DNA from: Leptidea sinapis
Lineage: Eukaryota; Arthropoda; Insecta; Lepidoptera; Pieridae
Direction: 5' to 3'
Assembly: GCF_905404315.1 (NCBI RefSeq)
Contig: NC_066275.1
Coordinates: forward strand, 868,001 to 932,000
Length of the DNA stretch: 64,000 nt
Shown: positions 23,062-32,978 of the stretch, in pieces
Layout of the letters: the number at the start of each line of letters is the position of its first letter
Position numbering within the stretch: the stretch's first letter is position 1
Notes under the pieces: generated by a model
Databases searched by the model: none
The model's input: only the letters and a program-made list of their open reading frames with translations
What the model was told of the DNA's origin: nothing
Program-made: the position numbers and the translations under genes

Positions 23062-23175
23062 GAATGAAATGAAATATATCTTTATTGAACACCACAAAAT
23101 TTTTTAATTAAATAAAAATCTAGAATACATAACATGCAATAGGCGGCCTTATAGCTTAAGAGACATTTCATCCAG
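23062..23175 (-). mobile_element. LINE 3' tail (unassigned)
   Basis: Minus-strand tail: an ATATATCTTTATTGAACACC start and AATAGGCGGCCTTATAGCTT suggest a poly(A)-ended LINE 3' UTR. Only one copy is in the window, so the call rests on layout. Confidence 0.35.
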
Positions 23176-23179
23176 GCAA

Positions 23180-23800
23180 CCTGTATGGAAATAGTTTTAG
23201 TTGATAAGATAAGATTGCTGTTGTTATTATGCAAGCAATCCTTCATGGTAAAATTGATTGTCCCTCCTTATTAGTGAGTTTCATTGGATGTCCCATCCAT
23301 TAGAACTTGACATACGCACCTTCTGACTATACCAAAAGCCAAAAGCCAACACCAACTACACAAAACTCTGTTCTCTCATCTACAATAAAGCTTATTATAA
23401 TTTAGATATGTTTCACTTGTCCAAAGTACAGCTAATAAAAGAAATAAGAAATATACATCTACTGAAATAATTTTGCTTACACAAACACATACTGCATACA
23501 CCCTGATATACACTACACACACCCTTACGCATACACCTTTAACCTTATTTTGTTAAGTTTATTTTCTAAGTAGCTTATTATAGTAATTATAAATTTATTA
23601 CCTTATTCTGGCTTATTAAATCATAAATGTTACTTCTTTTGTTTAATACCTACATACTGTAATCAGTTTTGGCCCTATTCTTCTACCTTATTTTATAATT
23701 ATATTGTATACCTATAAATTGTGACGCTATAGATGAATTGAAAATAAATAAATATGTGTTAGAAAATAAAATATTGTATACGTGAATATTAATCCTATCA
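23180..23800. other. AT-rich, possible LINE 3' UTR
   Basis: CA-rich patch near 23460-23540, ending with AAAATAAATAAATATG at 23737-23756, which could be a 3' end. No protein match. Confidence 0.3.
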
Positions 23801-23854
23801 ATATTTGTCACAGGGATTGTCTAAAAGCAAAATACTAGAAGTAACCTAAAAAAA

Positions 23855-23935
23855 CCTATCACTTAATCAAAAATACCACCCATTCGAAAAAGTATGCCTC
23901 AGACCTGAGAATAACGGGTGCAAGAAACTTACCGT
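23855..23935 (-). mobile_element. LINE 3' UTR fragment
   Basis: Shares TGCCTCAGACCTGAGAA and GCAAGAAACT with 36640-36790 and, inverted, with 57200-57235. This is a recurrent LINE 3' UTR block. Confidence 0.5.
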
Positions 23936-23939
23936 ACTT

Positions 23940-24990
23940 ATGTGGTTAAATACAATATTCATTTAGTGCGCTATCGTACTCAAAAATGACAATTTATATT
24001 ACTATCATACATAATATTAAATGGAATTAATTAAATCTTGTATCATACTTTTAACGAGGGACTCAAACCCTGCCCTGCCGTATTGCGATTAAGTGGCAGA
24101 AAAGCTAAACAGGAGGCTCACAATACCCTCACATTTATTATCATAATTTATTATAATTAATTAACAACAAACGCCAGATAGAAAACATTATTCATGTCCT
24201 TCTTACATTCTAATTTATTTTAATTTTGGGACTATACAAGGTTAATTCGAATCTTGTTAGCTCCACCGTTTTCCTAGTGCGGGCAATATTTCAAAATTGC
24301 AGATGAAGCTGAAATGATTTACATTGAGGGTTTACAAATTGGAGACTTTGTAAGACATATATGCACCCAAGGCGCGGACTGACTTGGATTGTAAACGCTA
24401 CAACCAATAGTACAATATTTGTCTTGATCTTGAGGCTAAGCTGCAAATGGGCATTTATTTTACTGGTTTTCTTTTGTTTATTCAAAATATACATATTAAA
24501 TTGAATAATTGTTCGGTTTAAGTTTTAGAAAAATACTAATTCTATTAAATTCTTTCAAAATAGAATTTCTTATCGCTGAAAATTCAGAGATTTTAAACTC
24601 CAAAGTTTATTTTTGGGAAGCATGTTCCAAATTTTTTATTGGACATTTCAAATTATATGTAAACATTCTATTCGGTTAAAATTTTTCTTTAAGTCCTTCT
24701 TTTTGTAATGTATTTTTTGCGTAGGAATATTTTCATTGGATTATGTTGTAATCGACTCTCTAAGAAACCAATTTTTGTGGATATTGAGTTATGACCGCGC
24801 CTTAATTAGGATGCTGTAAGATTTTTGCCGTTTTATATGTTACAAGTGCTGATCCGGCAAACGTTGTTTTGCTAAATTAAGTAACCCGCGCCCTCTCATT
24901 GTATGAAGTGTCGTATGTAATAGAATGTCATTAACTGAATTATTTGTATTGCGAATATATAGGTACTTCCAAGTCACAAAATATAGATTG
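23940..24990. other. No gene; possible Helitron scraps
   Basis: AT-rich. The piece CCGGCAAACGTTGTTTTGCT near 24852 resembles Helitron-type sequence but lacks both ends. Confidence 0.3.
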
Positions 24991-24997
24991 CGGATAA

Positions 24998-25305
24998 CGG
25001 CCCTTCCCAATATTCAGTCTATCTCTTACTTGAGATAAAAATCGTAATTATCGTTGACTTTTCTGTCCCAATAAACTTATCGACGGCAACTCACCTTATC
25101 CGTACACACTGTCTGTCATTGGGCGACGTATAGCTTACCAGCGATAGAAGTTTGTATGGAAATTTCAATTCACGCGTCCCAATATAAAGCGATAAGAATG
25201 ACTTATCGGGTATATTGGGACAGCTTCAGATTATTGACAGCTAATTACTGACAGTATAAGTAAGTAGGTTATCTCTATCTGTAGATGGTATATTGGGAAC
25301 GGCCG
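24998..25305. mobile_element. MITE family P, copy 1 (Harbinger-like)
   Basis: 308 bp with ends CGGCCCTTCCCAATAT and ATATTGGGAACGGCCG. The target is TAA at 24995-24997 and TGA at 25306-25308 (one change). Internal repeats of GTCCCAATA and its complement give a multi-hairpin structure. Non-coding; copies at 27007 and 60790. Confidence 0.85.
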
Positions 25306-25309
25306 TGAG

Positions 25310-26150
25310 TCGTCACTATAGGATTCCGATCGGTTCAATAGTTTTCGCAGTGTAACCGAATGCAAAAAAACCCATTAAGTTCCGGAAATTGATACTTTCC
25401 TTTTGGAAAATTCCTCCTGTAAGGATAAGGATACTTATATGGATCTTTTTTTCAAAATTCACTAAATATTAATGGTTAATAAGTTATCAACGAAAACCTA
25501 AATGCTTTTTTTTTCATTTTAATATTAATGTCTTTTCATTCGATTCATTTGTCGAGACGACATTCCGAATCCAATCGAATATCGAAAAAAATCGCTAATA
25601 TTTTCAGGAGCTTTTTACTTCTAGTTGACTAGCCTAAATGTAGGTTATAATATGAATTATTTTTATCAATCAAAAATATTCTTCTCTGATCTGAAATTAA
25701 ATTAAAACAGACATAATAAATTTAAGAAGTTCCAATTTAAAAGAACCAATAACTTTCACATAAATTCATTTTGCATAGCGCAACAGAACACAACGCTGTT
25801 ATTCTCAATGGAAATTGCGACCATTCATAATAAGCAAGATCGGATGCATCGTTTGTCATATGATTTACGTGTCCACCATTTTGAAATATAGCGTAGTTGT
25901 TTTAAAACTAGGCGAGTTCTTGGAAATATTCCACATTCTTTTGGGAATTAGTTGTGAATTTGGAAGGTAAAATGAAAAGTTCTCATATATCATCATGTCA
26001 TGTATCGACCACTGTTTTCGAAATCTTTCAAAGTCGCGTCAACATACTAGTATTTATTAAATATGTTAGAGTATCAGTAATTAATGTAGTTCTTATAATT
26101 GTTTATGTGTAAATGATTATATCGATAAGGTTAAATTTGTTCCGTAAGGT
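25310..26150. other. No gene recognised
   Basis: 25310-25370 carries a TAGTTTTCGCAGTGTAA block like the one at 16320-16350 (inverted), so MITE P copy 1 probably landed inside an older repeat. The rest is AT-rich. Confidence 0.4.
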
Positions 26151-26490
26151 TAATTTTGATCCAAACAAACTTTTGTAAGTTATTTAGTGTGTAATGTTGT
26201 TCATAAAATTTCTTAGCACGTAAATGTTTATGCTTTGTTTTTTTTTTTTGTATAATTAATATTTGTATGTAGTTTTAAGTTGTTTCATTTTTCTTTAAAA
26301 ATAAGTTATTTAATTTAAGTAGTTAATTAAGTATTAAACTTTAAATTTAAATAATATTATGTGTCTTCTGACGACCTTATTGTACACGGTAAAACTCAAA
26401 TGAGTTTATGTATGTACAATAATTTTGTTACCAATAATATGTTATTGGTTAATAAGAAATAAATAAAATAAAAATAAAATAAATCCAAAT
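26150..26490 (+). repeat. Possible LINE or gene 3' end
   Basis: AT-rich sequence ending in reiterated AATAAA units (26457-26485). Arrays of this kind are often LINE 3' termini; no coding sequence precedes it. Confidence 0.3.
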
Positions 26491-26879
26491 AGTTTTATTT
26501 AGAAAATAATTCGCTTGAAATTATAGTTTATAAAATTGGTTATTACGATAATAATAATAAATGTTTATTTCTGACACATATCCATATTGCATAATTTTTC
26601 AAAGTTACAATTACAATCAGTAAAAATTATTAAGAATTACAATTATTTATGAATATCAAGATATTAATTTGAAATTGATTTAAAAAAAAAACATTCGATA
26701 TCTACAACTATTTATGGTTACGTTACCTTAGACATTGCATGTGTTTGAGGATTAATAATTACGACTGAGGATGATGCAACTGTACTCAATAACTTTTGAT
26801 TTGTATTAATTTACATTTCCTTTTTTTTATATAAAAGGAGGAAGTATGGTCTTTTTGTTTCTTATCTAATCACTAATTA

Positions 26880-27000
26880 ATCTAATCTGACGGGATGGAA
26901 GTGGTTAGGCAACCTCCCTAGGACATCCGCAACAAAAACTGTCAAGAGATGCGTTGCCGGCCTTTATGATGAGAGTATGTTCTTTTCTTTTCTTGAAGGT
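26880..27000 (-). mobile_element. LINE-derived fragment
   Basis: AGATGCGTTGCCGGCCTTTA with a following TTCTTGAAGGT resembles the terminal coding part of LINE A-like elements. Too short for a firm call. Confidence 0.35.
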
Positions 27001-27006
27001 CCCTAA

Positions 27007-27291
27007 CGGCCGTTCCCAATAAACTATCTACAGATGGAGATAAATTACTACCTTCTACTGCCAGTAATTAGCAGTCAATAATCTGAAGCTGTCCCAATAT
27101 ACCCGATAAGTCATTCTTTTCGCCTTATATTGGGACGCGTGAATTGTTATTTCCATACATACTTTATATCGCTTGTAAGCTATACGTCGTCCCACTGACA
27201 GACAGTCGATAAGTTTATTGGGACAGAAAAGTCAACGCTAGTTACGATTTTTATCTCCAGTAAAAGATAGACTGAATATTGGGAACGGCAG
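27007..27291. mobile_element. MITE family P, copy 2
   Basis: 285 bp, with perfect 3-bp flanks TAA (27004-27006 and 27292-27294) around CGGCCGTTCCCAATA and ATATTGGGAACGGCAG. Same internal hairpins as copy 1. Confidence 0.9.
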
Positions 27292-27325
27292 TAAGTCGTA
27301 TCGGTTCGATTATTATAAACTTTTT

Positions 27326-27440
27326 TGACTTACTCGTGTTAGGCATTGACTATTTGACGTTTGTTGCATCACTTTACATAATATTATATTTTAATTGAAA
27401 TGATTTGTATAACGATAAAAATGTAAATGTTCTTTCATGC
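27326..27440 (+). mobile_element. Family F, 5' part
   Basis: GACTTACTCGTGTTAGGCAT, TTTGACGTTTGTTGCATCAC and TTGAAATGATTTGTAT match the copy at 39960-40090. The TGATT tail is missing. Confidence 0.65.
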
Positions 27441-27590
27441 ACAATGCACTTCTTCTTGTGGCATGAAAAGTTATGTTAATGTTGGCCATATAAAAAAAAC
27501 ATAAAGAATCGTCTCATTCAAAAAGTCTTATATAAGGGTAAAAAATATCATATCGAGGATAAAGTATTATAAATAAAACATGAATACATT

Positions 27591-28399
27591 CTAAACGTAA
27601 ATTATATTTTGTCCATAGTTATTATTAGTGCATCTTATCCTGTTAAGGGTCCACTTTAAGTAATCTTTCTCACATTTGAAACCAACGACACATTTTTGTT
27701 TATAATCACACCAACTGCATCCAAATTCGGGGAGTGCAGATTTACATAAATTGCACTTTTCTCCCATTTCTTCACATTTGTATACAAACACAGGCACTTC
27801 ATTTGAATACGGTGCAGCACCACCCCAAATTATTCTAAAGCCTCCCTTAGCCTCATATGCATCAATATCTATTGTAACTGGGTAGCAATAAACCAGATTT
27901 CCCATGAAAATTCCTTTTAACAGTGTTATACGATTATTAAGTTTGATTTGGCAAATGACATCATTTTTATAAATTCCGGGTCTACAACATGAAGTTTTAC
28001 TTGAATATTTATCCGTACGCCGGAGTGAATAAGAATTCTATGTTCGTGTTCAATTTTTGGACACAGATCTTTCGTGTTATCATTTACTCCAATTCTTCTG
28101 GGGCATAATTGCGTGGATTGATACGTGCAACCATAATTATGGCACCAGACGCAACTATATTTTGTTGTTTTGATACATTCGTAGCAGTTATGATAGGATC
28201 TGCAGTAAGCAATTGCATTAACATGTTTGTTATTATGATTATTGGTGTTCTCTTGTGTGGCTTCAGTCGTTCCATTAATATGTTCTCTAGTTGAGTTATA
28301 AAACTTAAATATATATTCATAGGAAGAATTAAAATTTACGTTTAAGCCCACAATAACGTTTATGTAGTAAACGTATAATAATACGCTCAAATACGACAT
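27591..28399 (-). pseudogene. Secreted plexin-like PSI-domain gene, frameshifted
   Basis: Plexins are semaphorin receptors whose ectodomain alternates PSI (cysteine-rich) and IPT modules. The first open segment (28399-27926, 157 residues) starts with a hydrophobic signal-like peptide (residues ~1-19). It then has three N-glycosylation sequons (NSS, NST, NGT) and a PSI-like module, C66-x5-C72-x2-C75-x7-C83-x2-CVWC-type C86. CPKIE and an IPT-like HSGVRINIQVKLHVVDPEF follow. Near 27956-27966 the frame must shift by one base to continue as CQIKLNNRITLLKG into the second segment (27905-27591). That segment has YCYPVTIDID, VPVFVYKCEEMGEKCNLC and GCSWC (second PSI). It ends soon after at a stop; sema, transmembrane and GAP parts are absent. 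No intron signals are seen. It could be a recent pseudogene, a retrocopy, or a real short gene with one sequence error. Confidence 0.6.
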
Positions 28400-28419
28400 T
28401 ATTTTAATATTTTCTATTA

Positions 28420-28456
28420 TACAATGAATACTAAGCTACTTAAGCACTCATATATA
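28420..28456 (-). promoter_or_regulatory. TATA-like box and start region
   Basis: Minus-strand TATATA at 28456-28451 lies about 52 bases upstream of the ATG at 28399. A purine-flanked AGTATTCATT about 28-32 bases downstream could be the transcription start. Spacing fits a compact insect promoter; positional inference only. Confidence 0.3.
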
Positions 28457-28459
28457 CCT

Positions 28460-29050
28460 TTAACGATGTTTTGAGTATCTTTATCAAGGAAGTGTTGTGA
28501 GTTTTCTATTTTATTAGAAATATAATAGCTGTTATGAAAAATATAGCAATATTACTTAAGCGGACAAAAGAATAGTGTGTGAAGTATCCAACGTTATTGT
28601 TATTCTATGCAAACATTAAACTTCTACTGCGTTTCTTTCTGTTTATCTTCGTAGTTGAGTATTCTATTTAGGTCGTCGATTAAATAAACGGTATTAAATA
28701 TATAAGAATTTTAATATACTTTCAGAATTACTGAAAAAGGGAACCAAATTCAATATATATATTCAATTGATTTCTAAAAAGTCATCAAGAAAAGCAATAG
28801 CGCAAAGCTTACTCGCACACCAATGATTTCTATGATGTTGATAGAACAAGAGGAAAGGAGATAAAATAAAACGATATACATTAAAGGTAATTAAAACATA
28901 CGAAGCAGACATCGCTATTATTAATAAATCGGCGTTAAAAGTTTACATATTTTATAGCTCAGACACCTCTCAGATTAAGGAATTCGGGAATCAAGATTTC
29001 TGTCACGCGGTTTAACGGAAAGAACGTTACAGAGTTTTATTTAACTGTGT
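28460..29050. other. AT-rich intergenic
   Basis: Nothing recognised upstream of the plexin-like gene. Confidence 0.4.
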
Positions 29051-29055
29051 GTTAC

Positions 29056-29134
29056 CGCATTGTAATGGGCAGGGCGTATCAGTTACCATCAACTGAACGT
29101 CCTACTTGTCTCGTCCCTCATTTTCATAAAAAAA
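29056..29134 (+). repeat. Family K, copy 4 (3' end only)
   Basis: GCATTGTAATGGGCAGGGCG to the TTTTCATAAAAAAA terminus; about 80 bases of 3' end, as expected for a 5'-truncated retroposon. Confidence 0.75.
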
Positions 29135-29221
29135 CATACCTATTAAAATGTACAACGATATGTTTATAATTAATGTTAAAGTCAGTAAAAAGCTCGTTGC
29201 AACTGAAATTTTTGAAAAACA

Positions 29222-30066
29222 TTCTTTTATTTTTACGACCAACGTACGTATTTGGATCACCTGATGATAAGTCATCACCGCTGTCCATTTTGTCTTGCAG
29301 AACAGAAGAGTCGCAGTTATAATTTCATTCGATTTCAGCTGGAAGACGTCAAATGCTGGAGAGAGGCCTCACACAAACATCGCCATGAAGATCGGTCCTA
29401 CGCTGCCCTCATCCCACCTACTCCGTTGATCTTGATCAGATCGTCGGTCGATTTAGTGGAGGGTCTACTAATATTACGTCTTGCGGTACGTGGTCGCCAT
29501 TCGAGGACTTTATTGCCCCAACGGCCATCTGCCCGTCGAGCTATGTGCCCTGCCCACTGCCCACTGACACATCAGTGTCGCAACAATTTTAAATATGTCA
29601 GTGACTTTGGTTATCCTACGGATCTCCTCATTTCTGATTCGATCTTGCAGGGAAACTCCAAGCATACCCTTCACCATTGCCCTCTGAGTGACAATGAGCT
29701 TCCTCATAAGGCCCATAGTTAGAAACCACTTCTGCGTTCCGTAAGTCATCACTGGCAACACGCACTGGTTGAAAACCTCCGTGAAGACACCCTCAGTGTC
29801 TGAAGAGACACTGTGGTATTTTGGACGAGAAGATTTTACGGAGCTTCCAGAACGCTGAATATCTGAGTTGGATTTGACAAGTGACCTCTTTCTCGAAATT
29901 GGACCTGCCCCACTGGATTATTTGTCCAAGGTAGACGTACTCGTCCTTCGAGATTAGTCCTACAATTTCAAGAGCACAGTTCCCAACTGTTACGGGAGTA
30001 GGTGCGAAATGTACATTAGACACGATGTTCGTCTTGTCCATGTTCATTTTGAGACCTACGGTCGTA
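29222..30066 (-). pseudogene. RTE-type LINE RT, C-terminal part
   Basis: Minus-strand frames read in order MNMDKTNIVSNVHFAP, YVYLGQIIQWGRSNFEKEV, a frameshift near 29795, then FNQCVLPVMTYGTQKW, RAMVKGMLGVSLQDRIRNEE, and a decayed GRWGNKVLEWRPRT with the final TDDLIK region near 29420. This block order is characteristic of the thumb and C-terminal part of RTE-clade reverse transcriptases; the YADD palm and the endonuclease lie beyond the truncation at ~30066. After the coding part, the tail (29245-29310) has GGTGATGACTTATCATCAGG, resembling the LINE A tail. Plus-strand frames here are shadows. Confidence 0.8.
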
Positions 30067-30185
30067 TCGAATAAAGTTCATAATAAAGTTCAATGAAAAC
30101 TGTACAAGAGGTAGAAGAGGAATACCAGACATTCGGATGGTGAGAATATTATTTCACAATTAAAATATGAAAACAAAACTTTATC

Positions 30186-30410
30186 AACTATGCGGGACTC
30201 AAACCCACGACCTCCGGCGTTCTGTGCGAGTGCCCTCCCAACTGAGCTAACCGTTTGAGTGACGTATCGTCATAAAATCTTATATGCTTTTTTCAACTCC
30301 CAGGTTGTGGCTTCATCTTGTTTCAATTTTATTTTCAAATTTTATATGTGTATTAATCCCAGAAGTGAGGGTTATCACTTTAAAACAACACACAAATGAT
30401 TTAAGTTTTC
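30186..30410 (-). mobile_element. Family D element with tRNA-like body
   Basis: The minus strand at 30258-30186 has a D-arm-like GTTAGCTCAGTTGG and a T-arm-like GTGGGTTTGAGTCCC; several stems are weakened. It is followed to the right by TATCGTCATAAAATCTTATA, GGTTGTGGCTTCATC and the right terminal repeat (CAGAAGTGAGGGTTATCACT, TTAAAAC). A transposed element, not a tRNA gene. Confidence 0.55.
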
Positions 30411-30510
30411 TTCAGTGTTAATCCCACCAAACACTGAAGAAAACTTAAATCATTTGTATAATTATGGATTTCCACATAGTAACGCCTAATTCAATAAATT
30501 TACTTTAAAA
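30392..30510. repeat. Penelope-type fragment with 28-bp perfect inversion
   Basis: 30430-30510 matches the Penelope-type terminal repeat (AAGAAAACTTAAATCATTTG, GTAACGCCTAATTCAATAAA). 30392-30419 is a perfect inverted copy of 30430-30457, separated by 10 bases. The inverted arm has no counterpart in the other family members, so it arose locally. Confidence 0.75.
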
Positions 30511-30519
30511 CAAAACAAA

Positions 30520-30920
30520 TTGAATATCTTATTTTATAGTGATGGTAGAATTGAACAGTCCAGATCAGTTAAAATAGCGAAGCGAGAGTGTTAATTGATG
30601 ACAACTTCAAAATAGAAATAATTATTTTTGTAATATTAATAATATATTTATTTGTTTTTAGTTTTACCAGTTTTGAAACTATATAAATAATAATGAATTA
30701 CGATGTAATTGCTAAGTATATTTCAAAACTAGTGGAAACCTAAAGCGAGACTTGTAATGAAAAAGTTTGCAATCGTCTCTCGGAGTGCGAAACTGTGAGC
30801 AAAGTTTATTAAGAATACTTTGTCTAATGGAGTTTTCTCATAAAGTTACTTGTTTCCTACGTGTTGTGTCATCTTATTTGTTTATGAATAAAATTATCAA
30901 CATTTACCACTATTTTTTAC
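30520..30920. other. AT-rich intergenic
   Basis: No gene; the 75-codon plus frame at 30767-30994 runs into the family K copy and has no motif. Confidence 0.4.
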
Positions 30921-30921
30921 C

Positions 30922-31172
30922 AGTGGGAGGAGAGTACCACAACGGCGCTTATGTAAACATTACTGTGTTTCGATCTGAAGAGCACCGTAGCTAGTAAAAT
31001 TACTGAGACTTGGTACATCTTATGTCTCAAGGTGACGAGCGCAATTGTAGTGCCGCTCAGAATTGTTGGGTTTTTCAAGAATATTGAGCAGCACTGCATT
31101 ATAATGGGCAAGGCGTGGTGAATCATCAGGAATCGTCCAGCTAGTCTCGTCCATTATTTTCATATAAAAATA
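30922..31172 (+). repeat. Family K, copy 5
   Basis: Starts AGTGGGAGG and passes GTACCACAACGGCGC; there is a deletion in the first third, then the stem AGTGCCGCTCAG and the poly(A)-type end. Confidence 0.75.
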
Positions 31173-31179
31173 TAAAAAC

Positions 31180-31530
31180 TATGCTGTTCTTTCAATTAGT
31201 GTTACTTTTTCACTTTACCAAATGTACTTGTTTTTTAACTAAAAATGTAGTATAAAATTTAGATGTATCTGTATTAATGCTGTGAAAATTTACTTCTCAT
31301 TACAAGAGACCAGGAAAACTACTAACCCTTATTACTTAGAATTCTCAGAAAATTATATGGATTATATTATTAACAAAAAATTAATAGAAAAATATTGACA
31401 AAAAACGATACTGTCCCGTTAAAATGTATATAAAACGATTATGGTTTTTATTAATTTTTTAAAAGCTGTCAAAGGGACTTGAATTAGGCCTCTGTTGAAC
31501 GTACTGTTTTATTCTCTTTTTAACTAATAT
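31180..31530. other. AT-rich intergenic
   Basis: Nothing recognised. Confidence 0.4.
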
Positions 31531-31775
31531 ATTTTTTAAAGTGAAACTTTTATTACATCGTCTCAAACTTTTTCGTCTGCATATTGCGTGACGGTCGGGT
31601 GGCGCCTATAGTTCGCAGCTGACCGTATAGACTATAACTCATTTGTGCCAGTGCTCCACGCCATTTTGTTTGTTTTTGTCAGTGTTGAATGTAAATGTTG
31701 TTTGTCAGTGTTTCATGTAAATGTTGTTATTTATTAAAGTGAAACTTTTATTTGCTTTTAGTAAACAATGTGCGT
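31530..31775. repeat. Short direct repeats, unknown element
   Basis: TAAAGTGAAACTTTTATT occurs at about 31537 and again at 31735. Between them a ~27-base unit (TGTCAGTGTT...ATGTAAATGTTGTT) is repeated twice near 31678-31725. The arrangement resembles the UTR of a retroelement, but no coding frame follows. Confidence 0.4.
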
Positions 31776-31779
31776 TTGT

Positions 31780-32155
31780 TTTTAACAAATGTACGTTTTG
31801 CATTTTATTATTCTCGCAGTTACGGCTAATTATATCGAGATAAAGTGCGGTTACCATTAATCGTAAGTCTGTTTCTCACGATTGTATATTTCATGGTGAA
31901 TTTCCTGGCCCAATTAAACAAAGTAAAGTAGTTCCACTGCTTATATCAGGTAGTACAGCAGTATCTAACCTTGCCACTCACCTGATCCTACCAATAAAAT
32001 ATAAGGCTCAAAATAAAAATCTGCTTTGTGATTTTAAAAGTAAAGTTGTCTTAAATACTAATAGTTATATATCTGTAAAATCGTTAATCGTTATTATCTA
32101 TCGTTAACACCTTTATTTAATATCTGTTCGTTTTTTTATTAATTGACACTGTTTT
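31780..32155. other. AT-rich intergenic
   Basis: Nothing recognised. Confidence 0.4.
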
Positions 32156-32159
32156 AACT

Positions 32160-32400
32160 CATGTGAGTTATTGATTATTTGACGTTTCAAAATTTTTATT
32201 GCATCACTTTAAGCAGTTGGTCATTATAATAATTTGTACAACGATGAAGCTTTAAATGTTGATTTAAAAGAGTCATTTCATCTCATCCAAGCTCAATCTT
32301 TACCAAAGTGATGCCAAATGGTAAAATGTATGAAATTGGAGATTAATTAATGTCATTTCTCTGACCTTAATGAATGAAGTTATACTGATTTGATTTGTCT
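32160..32400 (+). mobile_element. Family F, diverged copy
   Basis: TTATTGATTATTTGACGTTT, ATTGCATCACTTTA, TAATGTCATTTCTCTGACCT and an AATGAATGAAG...TGATTTGATTTG tail keep the family order. Confidence 0.6.
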
Positions 32401-32749
32401 TCATATACACTGAGATACTAAGCTGCGCTTCGCATTCCCAAATAACACGCCCGTTAATATTCTCGCCATGGTAAATAAGTTTCTACTGTGCCATTTATGT
32501 TTAATAACATTTTTTACTTCGTAGGTTTTTATCATACTTGCTACATTTAAAAAAAAATATTAAAGAAGGGGACAAATGAGTATACTGGGTGCCTAAGGGT
32601 CTCTCTCTGGTCTTCAAGTCTCTCGTGTGGTCTTAATTGTTACATCTCTGTTGACCTTTCCTGCAACTCCAAAGGAATAAAAGTAACCATTAAAGGTACT
32701 CATACCATGTCGTACAATAGTCTTGACACCGATAGGAAATTTGGAATGA

Positions 32750-32905
32750 AAACTAAACTATGAAGGAACGACAAATGTGCTCACTGAGAACGCTTTTTAA
32801 GTTTGGTCCGATGGTTGGCGATTTGGTGGTTTCAGACAGTTCTATCGAACACTCTGTGTGATAAATGCGGTAAGGCCCACTATCATGTTCCAGATCAACT
32901 TCTTA
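32750..32905 (-). pseudogene. LINE A fragment (YRIYH region)
   Basis: Minus-strand frame at ~32885-32835 reads GPYRIYHTECSIELSE, matching the YRIYHG-CSEELF block seen in the LINE A copy at 57090-56722. A short relic just downstream of the MBF2 gene's stop. Confidence 0.45.
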
Positions 32906-32978
32906 AGATAATGATTAGGACTGAAAATAATAAAAATTAAATGGAAATGTCTTAATACATGACACTTAAATCTTCAAA

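Noticed and set aside
28084..28320. Minus frame of 78 codons and plus frame at 28109-28294
   Set aside because: Alternative phases of the plexin-like segment; the cysteine pattern is only in the chosen frame.
29252..29722. 156-codon open frame on the plus strand
   Set aside because: It lies antisense to a clear RTE reverse-transcriptase relic and has no motif of its own.
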